Below are positions 34,527 through 44,038 of a stretch of 64,000 nucleotides of DNA, in pieces. The DNA comes from Nocardiopsis coralli (GTDB lineage: Bacteria; Actinomycetota; Actinomycetes; Streptosporangiales; Streptosporangiaceae). The notes below the pieces were generated by a model, which ran no database searches, had not been told where the DNA came from, and was given only the letters and a program-made list of their open reading frames with translations. Numbering within the stretch: the stretch's first letter is position 1; each line of letters begins with the position of its first letter. Location: positions 1 to 64,000 of the forward strand of contig NZ_JADBGI010000005.1 of assembly GCF_014892575.1 (NCBI RefSeq). Direction: 5' to 3'. Position numbers and translations under genes: made by a program.

Positions 34527-35315
34527 ATGGTTGACGGCGAGGGGTTGCGCGGCGGGGTCAATGTGGTCCGCAGATCCGGCGACCGGGTCCACCGCCCGTC
34601 GACGGCGGCCACACCGACCATCCACCGCCTGCTCGCGCACCTGCGTGCACGGGGGTTCGCCGGGGCTCCGACACCCCTCGGCCGGGACGCGCAGGGCGAC
34701 GAGGTCCTGTCGTTCCTCCCGGGCGAGGTGCCGGGGTCCCTGCCGCCCCGGCTGAGGTCCGAGCGGCTCCTCGGATCGGCCGGTGCCCTGCTGCGCGGCT
34801 TGCACGACGCGAGCGCCTCGTTCGGGACCGGGCCCGAGGACCGCTGGCAGGTGGCCCCTCGGGCGCCGAGGGAGGTGATCTGCCACGGGGACATCGCCCC
34901 CTACAACAGCGTGGTGCGGGACGGGCGCGTCGTGGGGTTCATCGACTTCGACACCGCACACCCCGGGCCGCGACTGTGGGACCTCGCCCACGCCGCCTAC
35001 CGGTTCGCGCCTCTCCACGCGCCGGACAACCCGGACAGCCTCGGGGACATCGCGGACCAGGCCGGACGCGTCGTCCTTCTCTGCCGGGCGTACGGACGGG
35101 AACCGGACGGAGCCCTGCTCGACGCCGTGGTCGAACGGCTCCGGTGGACCATCGAGCACATGCGTGAACAGGCCGACCGGGGCAGCACGGCCTTCCAGGA
35201 ACACATCTCCGACGGGCACATCGACCTGTACCGGGAGGACATCGCCCACATCCGTGCGCACTTCTCGGCCCTGACACGCTCGTTCGATGCTCTCGGGGCG
35301 GGTGGGATCCGGTGA
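34527..35315 (+). CDS. APH-like phosphotransferase
   Basis: A 262-residue kinase-fold protein of the aminoglycoside phosphotransferase/choline kinase group. The catalytic Brenner motif ICHGDIAPYNSVV and the metal-binding GFIDFDTAHPGPRLWDLAHAAYRF are intact. The N-terminal lobe is short. Such genes are common in actinobacteria and many act on small metabolites rather than antibiotics, so no resistance role is claimed. It follows the FAD oxidase by 30 bp and may be cotranscribed; the ribosome site is weak. Confidence 0.85.
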   Translation: MVDGEGLRGGVNVVRRSGDRVHRPSTAATPTIHRLLAHLRARGFAGAPTPLGRDAQGDEVLSFLPGEVPGSLPPRLRSERLLGSAGALLRGLHDASASFGTGPEDRWQVAPRAPREVICHGDIAPYNSVVRDGRVVGFIDFDTAHPGPRLWDLAHAAYRFAPLHAPDNPDSLGDIADQAGRVVLLCRAYGREPDGALLDAVVERLRWTIEHMREQADRGSTAFQEHISDGHIDLYREDIAHIRAHFSALTRSFDALGAGGIR

Positions 35316-35476
35316 AGGGACGAACGCTGCAGCACGACCGGGTAGAAGTGGAGCACGACCTGGAGCGGTCCCCGGTCATGGCGGGTACGGACCCCGCCCG
35401 ACAGGGGAACAGAACCCGCCACGGTGGGAACCGGCGGCGACCGTCTGTGCCGCCGTGAGACCGGAGGAGGACGAGG

Positions 35477-36055
35477 ATGAGCCGCACGTTGTTTTTCACC
35501 GGGGACGCCGACGCGGACCGGCTGCTGTCCGAGAACCCGACGGCCCTGATGATCGGGATGCTGCTGGACCAGCAGGTGCCCATGGAGTCCGCCTTCGCGG
35601 GGCCGAAGAAGATCCTGGACCGGCTGGGTTCGTTGGACACCGACGAGATCGCGTCCATGGACCCGGAGCGGTTCCAGGAGCTCTGCGCCCGGTCGCCCGC
35701 GGTGCACCGCTTCCCGGGGTCGATGGCCAAACGGATCCAGGCGCTGTGCGCTGCCCTGGTCGAGGGGTACGGCGGCGACCCCGAAGAACTGTGGACGTCC
35801 GGGAACCCCGACGGGCGCGAGGTGCTGCGCCGGCTGCGGGCGTTGCCCGGGTTCGGTGAGCAGAAGGCGAAGATCTTCCTCGCGCTGCTGGGCAAGCAGT
35901 GGGGCGTGCAGATCCCCGGGTGGCGGGACGCCTCCGGCGTCTACGGCGCGGAAGGCGCCCGGCGTTCCATCGCCGACGTGGTCGACGACGAGACGCTGCA
36001 CGAGGTGCGCGCCGAGAAGAAGCGCCTGAAGGCCGAGGCCAAGAAGGAAAAATGA
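35477..36055 (+). CDS. HhH-GPD-type base-excision repair protein
   Basis: A 192-residue protein of the actinobacterial HhH-GPD glycosylase-like family. The start LFFTGDADADRLLSENPTALMIGMLLDQQ is characteristic, the helix-hairpin-helix is RALPGFGEQKAKIFLALLG, and GWRDASG holds the likely catalytic Asp. It ends in a Lys-rich tail (KKRLKAEAKKEK). The family is expected to remove damaged bases from DNA; the exact lesion is unknown. GGAGGACGAGG precedes the ATG. Confidence 0.87.
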   Translation: MSRTLFFTGDADADRLLSENPTALMIGMLLDQQVPMESAFAGPKKILDRLGSLDTDEIASMDPERFQELCARSPAVHRFPGSMAKRIQALCAALVEGYGGDPEELWTSGNPDGREVLRRLRALPGFGEQKAKIFLALLGKQWGVQIPGWRDASGVYGAEGARRSIADVVDDETLHEVRAEKKRLKAEAKKEK

Positions 36056-36166
36056 CGCCGCGGTCCTCCCGGCCAAGAACGGGAGTTCCATTCATGAAAA
36101 GGGGGTGCAGGGGGCGGAAGATTCCTGTGTGTTGCCTTTTCGGGGCGTGGGATAGAGTGGGAAACC

Positions 36167-36577
36167 ATGTCCGACGTGACGACAATGCAGATCGGTGAGC
36201 TGGCGAAACGCATCGGCGTCAGTGCCCGCTCATTGCGCTACTACGAACAGCAGGGGCTCCTTTCGCCCACCCGGGGTGACAACGGATACCGGATCTACGA
36301 TGAGCTCTCCATCGTCCGGGCCGAGAACATCAAGCAACTCTTCGAGGCCGGTCTCACCTCTGCGGATGTCATCCAGTACATCGAGAACGGGTGTCTGGAC
36401 CGGCCCCTGGCCGAGTCACCGCCCTGTTCCGCGGAACTCGACACCGTGCAGGAGCGGTTGGCCGGTCTGGACGAACGCATCGCACGGCTCCAGAGCCTGC
36501 GCGAACGGTTGGTCTCCCACCACACCGAACTGGCGCACGCCATCGAAGCGGAGCAGGTGCCCGAGTCCCGGGGTTGA
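36167..36577 (+). CDS. MerR-family transcriptional regulator
   Basis: A 136-residue MerR protein. MQIGELAKRIGVSARSLRYYEQQGLLSP is the DNA-binding part; the C terminus is a dimerisation coil (ERLAGLDERIARLQSLRERL). There is no effector domain or cysteine metal site beyond two scattered Cys, so it is the short MerR type common near exporters. An alternative Met is at 36185. Its stop codon lies within the -35 region of the downstream MFS gene promoter, which it probably controls. Confidence 0.88.
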   Translation: MSDVTTMQIGELAKRIGVSARSLRYYEQQGLLSPTRGDNGYRIYDELSIVRAENIKQLFEAGLTSADVIQYIENGCLDRPLAESPPCSAELDTVQERLAGLDERIARLQSLRERLVSHHTELAHAIEAEQVPESRG

Positions 36578-36604
36578 CCTTGACGCCCGTGTCAACCTTC
36601 TACC
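36574..36604 (+). promoter_or_regulatory. MerR-type promoter of the MFS gene
   Basis: TTGACC (36574-36579) and TCTACC (36599-36604) flank a 19-bp spacer holding TTGAC-N6-GTCAA (36580-36595). The over-long spacer with an internal dyad matches MerR-controlled promoters. The -35 box overlaps the stop codon of the merR gene. The -10 box ends only 8 bp before the MFS ATG at 36613. Confidence 0.6.
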
Positions 36605-36612
36605 GTCCGCTC

Positions 36613-37851
36613 ATGGTTTCTCATGAGCACAAGGACGGTTCAGGCACGGGCCGGCTCCTCTGCCTCTTGCTGGTCACGTTCGTCATCGGCACCGATGACT
36701 TCATCATCGCGGGCGTACTGCCGGCCATCGCGTCCGATCTGCAGGTCAGCGAAGCGGCCGCGGGACAGTTGGTCACGGTCTTCTCCATCACCTACGCCGT
36801 GGCCGCGCCTCCCATCGCAGTTGCGACGGCCCGGTGGCCGCGCAAGACCCTGATCGTGGGAGGTCTGCTGGTCTTCGCAGCTCTCAACCTCCTGACGGCC
36901 TTCGCGCCCACGTACGGGGCGCTCCTGGTACTGCGTGTGCTCGCGGCGCTGGTGGGTGCATCGATCACGCCTGCGGTCTTCGGTATGGCCGGCCGGCTCG
37001 CCGCCCCGGAAAGAGTGGGCCGGGCCATGGGTGTGGTTGCGGCGGGGCTGACCGTCTCCCTGTTCGTGGGGGTTCCGATCGGTTCGGTGCTGGGAACCAC
37101 CTTCGGCTGGCGCTCGACGTTCATCGCGGTGGCCCTGCTCACCGTCGCCGTGTTGGTCGCGTGCGTGCTTCTGCTCCCGCGGCTCCCCGGCGCACCGGAG
37201 ATCGGGGTGCGCCGGCAGCTGAGCATCCTGTCGCGCCCCGCTGTGCTGACCTGTGTGATGGGCACGGTGATGGGTGCCAGCGGCGGATTGCTGGTCTACA
37301 CGTACATCGGCCCCATCACCGAGGCCCTCAGCGGGCAGGGCGGCCTGATGCTCGCGGTGTTCATCGGGACGGTCGGTGTAGCCGGCGCGGTCGGTACCTT
37401 CGCGGGCGGACGCCTGACCGACCGATGGGGGGCGGACCGAACGCTGATCGCCACCTTCACCGTGCTGGTCCTGGCCACCGTGGCTCTGTCGGCGATCGGT
37501 CTCCTGGGACGGGGGACCGCTCCGGTCTGGCTGGTCACCGTGGCTCTGGCTGTCTACGGCTTCGCGGGATGGGGGTTCAACCCGCCCATGAACACGCGCG
37601 CACTGAGCCTGGCGGGCGATGCCGGGACCGAAGCTGTAGCGCTCAACACCAGCGGCCTGTATGTCGGCATCGCTGTCGCGGGCGCAGTGGGCGGCGGTGC
37701 GATCACACTCCACGGCGGAATCGGTGCTGTCGTGGCGGCGTCGGGGATCGGCCTGGTGACGCTGGTGGTCATGGCTCTTTCGGTTCGCCTCTACCCGTCG
37801 AGCATCGGTGAGAACGCACCCGATGGTTCGCCGTTCCGGGCGTCCGCGTGA
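36613..37851 (+). CDS. MFS drug-exporter-like transporter
   Basis: A 412-residue transporter with 12 hydrophobic segments; helix 1 contains LVTFVIGTDDFIIAGVLPAIA, as in DHA1-type efflux proteins, and AAPPIAVATARWPRKTLIVGG is the loop 2-3 motif A region. The start at 36613 lacks a ribosome site but sits 8 bp behind a predicted -10 box, so a leaderless message is likely. Frames starting further upstream would overlap the merR gene and read arginine-rich sequence. With the short MerR it forms a likely inducible efflux pair; substrate is unknown. Confidence 0.88.
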   Translation: MVSHEHKDGSGTGRLLCLLLVTFVIGTDDFIIAGVLPAIASDLQVSEAAAGQLVTVFSITYAVAAPPIAVATARWPRKTLIVGGLLVFAALNLLTAFAPTYGALLVLRVLAALVGASITPAVFGMAGRLAAPERVGRAMGVVAAGLTVSLFVGVPIGSVLGTTFGWRSTFIAVALLTVAVLVACVLLLPRLPGAPEIGVRRQLSILSRPAVLTCVMGTVMGASGGLLVYTYIGPITEALSGQGGLMLAVFIGTVGVAGAVGTFAGGRLTDRWGADRTLIATFTVLVLATVALSAIGLLGRGTAPVWLVTVALAVYGFAGWGFNPPMNTRALSLAGDAGTEAVALNTSGLYVGIAVAGAVGGGAITLHGGIGAVVAASGIGLVTLVVMALSVRLYPSSIGENAPDGSPFRASA

Positions 37852-37938
37852 GGCACAGACCGCCGCAAATCAGTTCATGAGGACTTGCTCATGATTGCCT
37901 CATCGGGGATTCAGCCGCCACTAACAGGCTGAAGAACC

Positions 37939-39552
37939 ATGAGGACAAGCACCACCACGCAGGACTCCGCGGTCGCCGACACCGTCCCTGACGCCGTCCC
38001 CGGCGCCGCGGACGCACGACACTCCGAGTCCCCGGACCCCGACGAGCACCGCGACACTGACGCGGCGCCGGAAACCGCCGGCGGTCGGCGCTCGCGTTCC
38101 GGACTCATCCAGGGAGCGGCGGCGCTGTCGGCGGTCGCGGCCGGGACCACGGCCGTCGCCGCGGCCCTGCCCGCCGCCGGTGGGCCCGGGGGAGAGCTCA
38201 CCGCCGACGCCCGCGTCGTCCTGTCGGTGTTCGCCGCGGCGCTGCTGTGCTGGACGCTCACCCGCGCCGACGACGCCTTCATCGGCATGGCCGCGGTGGC
38301 AGTGCTGGTCGCGGCCGGGATCCTGCCCTACGGGGACGTCCTCGGCCTGCTGGGTTCGGAGACCGTCTGGCTCCTGGTCGCGGCCGGCGTCATGGCCGCG
38401 GGCATCGAGGCCAGTGGACTCCCGGCCCGAGCCGCCCGCGCCCTCATCGTCCGCGCCGGCAGTGTGCGCGCCCTGGTCCACCTGGTCACGGTGGGCGTGG
38501 TCCTCACCGCCCTGGCCATCCCCTCGACCTCGGGGCGGGCCGCGCTGGCCCTGCCCGTCTTCCTGGCGCTGGCGCGCGTGTTCGCCGAGCGCCCCGCCGT
38601 CGTGCGCGCCCTGGCCCTGGTCTTTCCCACCACGATCCTGCTCAGCGCTATCGCCAGCCTCATCGGCGCCGCCGCCCACCTCATCGGCGACGAGATCCTG
38701 CGCGGCATGACCGGGTCCGGCATCGGGTTCGGCCATTGGCTGCTGCTCGGCGTCCCGCTCGCCGTGGTCTCGGCCCACCTGGCGGCCGAACTGGTCCTGC
38801 TGCTCATGACACGCCGCGCCGACCGGCGCGGCCGCCTCACCCTCGACCCCGAGCAGCTGGGCGACCCCGCCCACGGGGATTCTGCTTCCGGTGGGGATGT
38901 CCCAGGGCGCCTCACGAACGCCCAGTGGCGGATGCTCGCCCTGGTGGCAGTGGTGGTCGCGCTGTGGTGCACCGAGTCGCTCCACGGGGTGCCGCCCACC
39001 GCCGTCGCCCTGCTGGGCGCGCTGGCCGCCACGGCGCCGGGGTTCGGCACCACACCCATGACGGCGGCGCTGAAGTCGGTCCCCTGGCCACTCCTGGTGT
39101 TCATGATCAGCGCCGCGGCCCTGGCCGACGCGCTGGTGCGCACCGGGGCGGCCGAATGGGCGGCCCAGGCAGCCCTCGCCGGGGCCGCCGGGACGGATTC
39201 CACCGTCGTGCTCGCGGCCGTCATCGCCGTCAGCGCGGCCTCCCATCTCGTCCTGCAGTCCCGCTCGGCGCGCGCCGCCGTGCTGGTGCCGGCGGTGATC
39301 CCGCTCGCTTCCGCGGTGGGACTCGACCCCGCCGCGGCCGTGTTCGCCTCCACCGCGGCCGCCGGCTTCTGCCACACCCTGACCTCTTCGGCCAAACCCG
39401 TCGCGCTCTTCTCCGACCTGCCCGACGGATCGCCCACCTACGGGCGCGCCGACCTGCTGCGGCTCTCGGCGCTGCTCGGGCCGCTCATGGTCGCCCTGGT
39501 CCTGGGCGCCGCCGTGTTCGTCTGGCCCCACCTGGGCCTGCCCCTGCGCTGA
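37939..39552 (+). CDS. SLC13/DASS-family anion transporter
   Basis: A 537-residue membrane protein. The first ~50 residues are hydrophilic and acidic, then about 11-12 helices follow. The repeated DASS features are visible in two halves: IPSTSGRAALALPVFLALA and SAASHLVLQSRSARAAVLVPAVIPLA, the latter corresponding to the SNT-like substrate/Na+ motif region of the second half. Members import dicarboxylates, sulfate or related anions with Na+. The glycerate kinase gene follows 58 bp downstream, suggesting that a glycerate- or tartronate-like acid could be the substrate. This assignment is inferred. Confidence 0.82.
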   Translation: MRTSTTTQDSAVADTVPDAVPGAADARHSESPDPDEHRDTDAAPETAGGRRSRSGLIQGAAALSAVAAGTTAVAAALPAAGGPGGELTADARVVLSVFAAALLCWTLTRADDAFIGMAAVAVLVAAGILPYGDVLGLLGSETVWLLVAAGVMAAGIEASGLPARAARALIVRAGSVRALVHLVTVGVVLTALAIPSTSGRAALALPVFLALARVFAERPAVVRALALVFPTTILLSAIASLIGAAAHLIGDEILRGMTGSGIGFGHWLLLGVPLAVVSAHLAAELVLLLMTRRADRRGRLTLDPEQLGDPAHGDSASGGDVPGRLTNAQWRMLALVAVVVALWCTESLHGVPPTAVALLGALAATAPGFGTTPMTAALKSVPWPLLVFMISAAALADALVRTGAAEWAAQAALAGAAGTDSTVVLAAVIAVSAASHLVLQSRSARAAVLVPAVIPLASAVGLDPAAAVFASTAAAGFCHTLTSSAKPVALFSDLPDGSPTYGRADLLRLSALLGPLMVALVLGAAVFVWPHLGLPLR

Positions 39553-39610
39553 CCCGCGGTACCGACGCGCAACGCACCACCCCTCGAGTATCCGACCGAA
39601 AGGCTCAGCC

Positions 39611-40858
39611 ATGTCCCACCTGTCCCACGAACGCCGTATGCGCATCCTCGTCGCACCCAGCGGGTTCAAGGAGTCCCTCGACGCCACCGAAGTCTCCGCC
39701 GCGATCGCCGAGGGGGCGGTGCGCGCCGTGCCCGACGCGGTGATCGACACCGCGCCCATGGTCGACGGCGGCGAAGGCACCGCCGCCTCGCTGGCCCGCA
39801 GCACCGGGGGACGGCTGGTCCACACCACGGTCGAAGGGCCGGTCGGCACCCCGGTCGAGTCCCACTTCGCGGTGCTCGGCGGGCCCGGTCCGCGTACCGC
39901 GGTGGTCGAGATGGCCGCCGCGGCGGGCCTGCGGCTGGTGCCCCGCCACCTGCGCGACCTGGGGCGCACCTCCACCTACGGCGTCGGCACCCTGATCGCC
40001 GCGGCGCTCGACGAGGGCTGTGAACGCATCATCGTCGGCTGCGGGGACTCCGGCACCAACGACGGCGGAGCCGGGATGCTGCAGGCGCTCGGCGTCGGCC
40101 TGCTCGACCGCGACGGCGCCCCGATCGGCCGCGGCGGCGGTGAGCTGGCCCGGCTGGACCGCATCGACGCCTCCGGACTCGATCCCCGGGTGCGCCACAC
40201 CTCCGTCGTGCTGGCCTGCAACCCGTTCAACCTGCTCACCGGTCCGAAGGGCGTCGCCCGCGTCTTCGGTCCGCAGAAGGGTGCCACGCCCGAGCAGGTG
40301 CGGTGCCTGGACGCCGCCCTGGAGCACTGGGGCGACCTGCTCAGCGCCCATGCCGGGACCGACGTTCGCACCGCCCCGGGCAGCGGCGCCTCGGGCGGGC
40401 TGGGTGCCGGGGCCGCCGCCGTGCTGGGGGCCCGCCTGGTCCCGCGCTTCGAGGTGCTCACCGGCAGCTTGGACCTGGACCGCCGCATCGCCGAGGCCGA
40501 CCTCGTCATCACCGCCGAGGGGGCCATCGACGACCAGACCCCGAAGGGCAAGGTCCCCGCCGAGGTCGCGCGCCGGGCCAAGCTGCAGAACACGCCGGTC
40601 GTGGCCCTGGCCGGGACCGTGGGCCGCGGCGCCGACCTCAACCACGCCGCGGGCATCGACGCGATCCTGGGGATCCTCGCGGCGCCGCTCGACCTCGCAG
40701 GCGCCATCGAGCAGGCCGTCCCGCTGACCGCGGACGCCGCCGAACGTGTCCTGCGCATGATCCTCGTCGGGGCCTCCCTCGGGTCCCCGGGTTCGGGCGC
40801 CCCCTGGCTCGCATCCCCGGACAGCCACCGGACCCCGGGTGCGGCACTGGGCGGGTGA
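39611..40858 (+). CDS. Glycerate kinase (GarK/GlxK family)
   Basis: A 415-residue kinase phosphorylating D-glycerate with ATP, usually to 2-phosphoglycerate in this family. Motifs: RILVAPSGFKESLDATEV, PMVDGGEGTA, GCGDSGTNDGGAGMLQALG, GASGGLGAGAAAVLGARL and TAEGAIDDQTPKGKVP. The start at 39611 has GAAAGG upstream; a second Met (10th residue) is also possible. The C-terminal ~35 residues are a non-conserved Pro/Ser/Gly tail. It is paired with the DASS transporter. Confidence 0.9.
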   Translation: MSHLSHERRMRILVAPSGFKESLDATEVSAAIAEGAVRAVPDAVIDTAPMVDGGEGTAASLARSTGGRLVHTTVEGPVGTPVESHFAVLGGPGPRTAVVEMAAAAGLRLVPRHLRDLGRTSTYGVGTLIAAALDEGCERIIVGCGDSGTNDGGAGMLQALGVGLLDRDGAPIGRGGGELARLDRIDASGLDPRVRHTSVVLACNPFNLLTGPKGVARVFGPQKGATPEQVRCLDAALEHWGDLLSAHAGTDVRTAPGSGASGGLGAGAAAVLGARLVPRFEVLTGSLDLDRRIAEADLVITAEGAIDDQTPKGKVPAEVARRAKLQNTPVVALAGTVGRGADLNHAAGIDAILGILAAPLDLAGAIEQAVPLTADAAERVLRMILVGASLGSPGSGAPWLASPDSHRTPGAALGG

Positions 40859-41224
40859 GCGCGGTGCCCGCGGTGCCCGCTTCTCCTCGGCCCCGGTGGG
40901 CCATGGCCGACGCCGTGCCGCTGTCGGCATCTGCTCAGGCCCTCCGGTTCCGTCGCGAGTCCTTCACCGGGCTCGGGGGCCGTCCGCAGCTCTCGTGATC
41001 TCCTCGAGATCCGCCACCGGCCCGGGCTGGTGCGGATCCGGCCTTGCTCCGTGCCCCACCGTTCTTCGGCCACCCCCGCGCCGGCGTCTTGACATGAGTT
41101 CGTTCACTCAACAAACTATTTTGACAGCGGCCGCGCCTCCGTCCCCCATCAGTACGCGTCGGCCCGGGACGCCGCGGTGGGCCAGGACCGCCGACAACGC
41201 CAACCGACGAACGAGGAGCCGGAC
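40859..41224. other. Intergenic region carrying the xylA promoter
   Basis: About 370 bp without a convincing gene. A TTGACA (41089-41094) and CAAACT (41112-41117) pair with 17-bp spacing lies near its right end, with the ROK operator between the boxes. Confidence 0.5.
41097..41117. promoter_or_regulatory. ROK/XylR-type operator in the xylA promoter
   Basis: AGTTCGTT (41097-41104), a 5-bp spacer, then AACAAACT (41110-41117): an inverted repeat with one mismatch of the AGTTTGTT-N5-AACAAACT type known from xylose ROK repressors. It fills the space between the -35 and -10 boxes, as expected for repression by the ROK protein encoded at 42770. Confidence 0.7.
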
Positions 41225-42382
41225 ATGAGTGACTACCGCCCGACCCCGGAAGACAAGTTCACCTTCGGCCTGTGGACCGTGGGGTGGCAAGGCATCAATA
41301 CCTTCGGCTCGGCGGTGCGGCCGCCGCTCGACCCCGCCGACGCGGTGCGCAACCTCGGTGAGCTGGGAGCGTACGGTGTCACGTTCCACGACGACGACCT
41401 CGTCCCGCCCGGCAGCGACCCCGCGACGCGCGACTCGATCCTGCGGAAGTTCCGGTCGGTGCTGGAGGAGACCGGCCTGGTGGTGCCGATGGTCACCACC
41501 AACCTCTTCAGCCACCCCGTGTTCCGTGACGGGGGCTTCACCTCCAACAGCCGGGAAGTGCGCCGGTACGCGCTGCGCAAGGTCATCCGCAACATCGACC
41601 TGGCGGCCGAGCTGGGTGCGAAGACCTTCGTCTGCTGGGGCGGCCAGGACGGGGCGGAGAGCGAAGCCGGCAAGGACAGCCGGGCCGCACTGGACCGGTT
41701 GCGCGAGGCCTTCGACATCCTGTGCCGCCACGTGCGCGAGCAGGGTTACGACATGCGGTTCGCGATCGAGCCCAAGCCCAACGAGCCGCGCGGCGACATC
41801 CTGCTGCCGACGGTCGGCCACGCCCTGGCGTTCATCTCCGAACTCGAACACCCGGAGATGGTCGGCGTGAACCCCGAGGTCGGCCACGAGCAGATGGCGG
41901 GGCTGAATGCGGCGCACGGTGTCGCCCAGGCGCTGTGGCACGGCAAGCTCTTCCACATCGACCTCAACTCCCAGCGCGGGATCAAGTACGACCAGGACCT
42001 GCGCTTCGGGGCCGGCGACGTCAAGGAGGCCTTCTACCTGGTGGACCTCCTGGAGCACGCGGGTTACACCGGCCCCCGGCACTTCGACTTCAAGCCGGCC
42101 CGAACAGAGAACTTCGACGGCGTGTGGGCCTCGGCCGAGGCCTGTATGCGCAACTACCTGATCCTCAAGGAGAAGGCCGCGGCGTTCAGGGCCGACCCGG
42201 ACGTGATCGAGGCGCGGGCCGTCACGGGTGTCGAGGAGCTCTCACGCCCCACACTCGCCCCCGACGAGCGGATCGCGGAACTGTTGAGCGAATCCCTGGA
42301 CGTCGACAGCGCCGGAGAGCGCGGTTACCACGTCGAGCGCCTCGACCAGCTCGCGCTGGAGCACCTGTTCGGCCTGCGCTGA
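41225..42382 (+). CDS. xylA: Xylose isomerase
   Basis: A 385-residue xylose isomerase of the short class I (actinomycete) type. Characteristic parts: [26 protein letters not shown] (catalytic His), [26 protein letters not shown] (metal Glu/Lys), [36 protein letters not shown] (metal Asp) and [11 protein letters not shown]. The enzyme converts D-xylose to D-xylulose. The ATG at 41225 has CGAGGAG upstream; the longer frame begins within the leader. No xylulokinase gene is in the window. Confidence 0.96.
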   Translation: MSDYRPTPEDKFTFGLWTVGWQGINTFGSAVRPPLDPADAVRNLGELGAYGVTFHDDDLVPPGSDPATRDSILRKFRSVLEETGLVVPMVTTNLFSHPVFRDGGFTSNSREVRRYALRKVIRNIDLAAELGAKTFVCWGGQDGAESEAGKDSRAALDRLREAFDILCRHVREQGYDMRFAIEPKPNEPRGDILLPTVGHALAFISELEHPEMVGVNPEVGHEQMAGLNAAHGVAQALWHGKLFHIDLNSQRGIKYDQDLRFGAGDVKEAFYLVDLLEHAGYTGPRHFDFKPARTENFDGVWASAEACMRNYLILKEKAAAFRADPDVIEARAVTGVEELSRPTLAPDERIAELLSESLDVDSAGERGYHVERLDQLALEHLFGLR

Positions 42383-42769
42383 CCTCCCCCACCGGGCGGT
42401 CGGAACGGTCGGTACCGCCTGCGTCCGAGGTCTGCAGTCCTCCGGAGTCATCGCGACGCTGAAGCACTTCGCCGGCTACGCCGCTGAACCGGGAGGCGAC
42501 GTCGTTGATGAGGTCCTGTTCCCCGTCGGTCGAGATGTCCCAGGCGGTGACGCCCGATGTCGTGCGGGAGTCCCCTACGCCGAACCCGCAACCCGAGAAC
42601 ACCATAGCTCCGTCGTGTGGCCGAAAACCGTGACAGGAGCGTGCCGTAAGGTGACTGGGGCGCCAATCATTCGTGCGTCGAACGAAATTCGGCCCGCGAG
42701 CGCGCTCTGTCTCACATGACGCTCCGGGTCTTCTTGGTGCCACACCTGTGGTGGGAGAGTATCGGGTCC
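42383..42769. pseudogene. Relic of a GH3-type glycosidase gene between xylA and xylR
   Basis: The plus strand at about 42408-42480 reads GTACVRGLQSSGVIATLKHF followed by AGYA, which matches the catalytic-domain motif of GH3 beta-glucosidases/beta-xylosidases (V-x-G-x-Q-x-x-G-V-x-x-x-x-KHFAGY). Immediately after, the minus strand (about 42480-42600) reads SGVTAWDISTDGEQDLINDV, resembling the GH3 C-terminal domain. The two pieces are on opposite strands and have no complete frame, so an inverted, decayed gene fragment is likely. No intact gene is seen here. Confidence 0.45.
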
Positions 42770-44038
42770 ATGGCCGCTCACACGCATGCCTCATCGGGTG
42801 CTTCCGTGCACCAGCGCGGTGTCCGCGAGAACAACCTCAGGTTGATCCTGCGCAGGGTCAGCACGCACGGCCCCGCCACGCGGGCGCGGCTCGCGACGGT
42901 CACCGGGTTGACCAAGGCGACCGTCTCCAGCCTCGTCTCGGAACTCATCCAGGCGAGGCTGTTGACCGAACTGGGCGTGCGGTCCAACGGTGGAGCGGGG
43001 CGTCCGGGCAGTGTGATCGACATCGACAGCGACTCCCACGCGAGCATCGGACTCGAGGTCAACGTCGACTACATGGCCGCCTGCGTCAGCGATCTGGGCC
43101 ACCGGATCCGCTACCACCGGGTGGAGTGCGCCGACAACCGGGGCGCCCCGCGGTCGGCGGTCGACCGGCTCGCCCGGGTGCTGGGGCAAGCGTTGGACGC
43201 CGCGCGTGAGGCCGAGCTGCGACCGGTGGGGGTCGCGCTGGCCCTGCCCGGCCTCATCGACGTCTCGGACGGCCGCCTGCTGCACGCCCCCAACCTGGAG
43301 TGGAGCGATCTGCCGATCGCCGGCATGCTCGCCGAACGGCTGGGCCTACGGCCCGGGATGATCCGGCTGGAGAACGAGGCGAACCTTGCTGCGCTGGGAG
43401 AACTCTCCTTCGGCGGGGGCGGCGAGTGGGGGAACTACGTCCAGATCTCCGGAGAGATCGGTGTGGGGGCCGGGATCATCACCGGCGGCCGCATCGATCG
43501 GGGATCCCGGGGTTTCGCCGGGGAGATCGGCCACATCAGCGTCGATCCTTACGGCGAGCCGTGCGGCTGCGGCGGCCGCGGATGCCTGGAACGGTACTGC
43601 GGCCTGGAGACGATGCTGCGGGGCGCGGGTCTGTCGTCCTCGGAACTGACCACGCGCATCGGCGACCCGACCGGCCCGATCTCTCAGCTGGTCGCCGCCC
43701 TACGCCGTGAGGAGCCACAGGCCCTCCGGGCGGTCGGCCGGGCGGCCGACTACCTCGGGGTGGGGATGGCCAACGTGGTGAACACCGTCGACCCCGACAC
43801 CGTCGTGCTCGGAGGGGTCTACGCGCCGCTCGCGCCCTGGCTCGTCGAGCGCTTCACCGAGGCCCTGCACCGGCAGACGATCGCCGCCAGGTGGGTGCCT
43901 CCCCGCGTCGCCGTCTCCGAGCTGGGCTCGGACGCGGCGGTTCGCGGGGCAGCGGGCCTGGGCATCGAGGCCGTCATCAACGACCCCGCGCGGGTGACCC
44001 GCCTGGGGGCGGAGGAGCCCTCGGCCCTGTCCGGCTGA
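42770..44038 (+). CDS. xylR: ROK-family transcriptional repressor
   Basis: A 422-residue ROK regulator. The N-terminal winged helix is around NLRLILRRVSTHGPATRARLATVTGLTKATVSSLVSEL. The sugar-kinase-like domain has VGVALALPGLID, LENEANLAALGEL, GEIGHISVDPYGEPCGCGGRGCLERYCG (the ROK zinc-binding cysteine cluster) and VLGGVYAPLAP. It should repress xylA and release DNA on binding xylose. The ATG at 42770 was chosen because the protein's conserved part starts soon after. The ribosome site is weak (GGGAG 17 bp upstream). Confidence 0.9.
   Translation: MAAHTHASSGASVHQRGVRENNLRLILRRVSTHGPATRARLATVTGLTKATVSSLVSELIQARLLTELGVRSNGGAGRPGSVIDIDSDSHASIGLEVNVDYMAACVSDLGHRIRYHRVECADNRGAPRSAVDRLARVLGQALDAAREAELRPVGVALALPGLIDVSDGRLLHAPNLEWSDLPIAGMLAERLGLRPGMIRLENEANLAALGELSFGGGGEWGNYVQISGEIGVGAGIITGGRIDRGSRGFAGEIGHISVDPYGEPCGCGGRGCLERYCGLETMLRGAGLSSSELTTRIGDPTGPISQLVAALRREEPQALRAVGRAADYLGVGMANVVNTVDPDTVVLGGVYAPLAPWLVERFTEALHRQTIAARWVPPRVAVSELGSDAAVRGAAGLGIEAVINDPARVTRLGAEEPSALSG

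Noticed and set aside
34527..35315. Antibiotic-resistance aminoglycoside phosphotransferase
   Set aside because: The Brenner motif is shared by many metabolite kinases; nothing in the context supports a resistance role.
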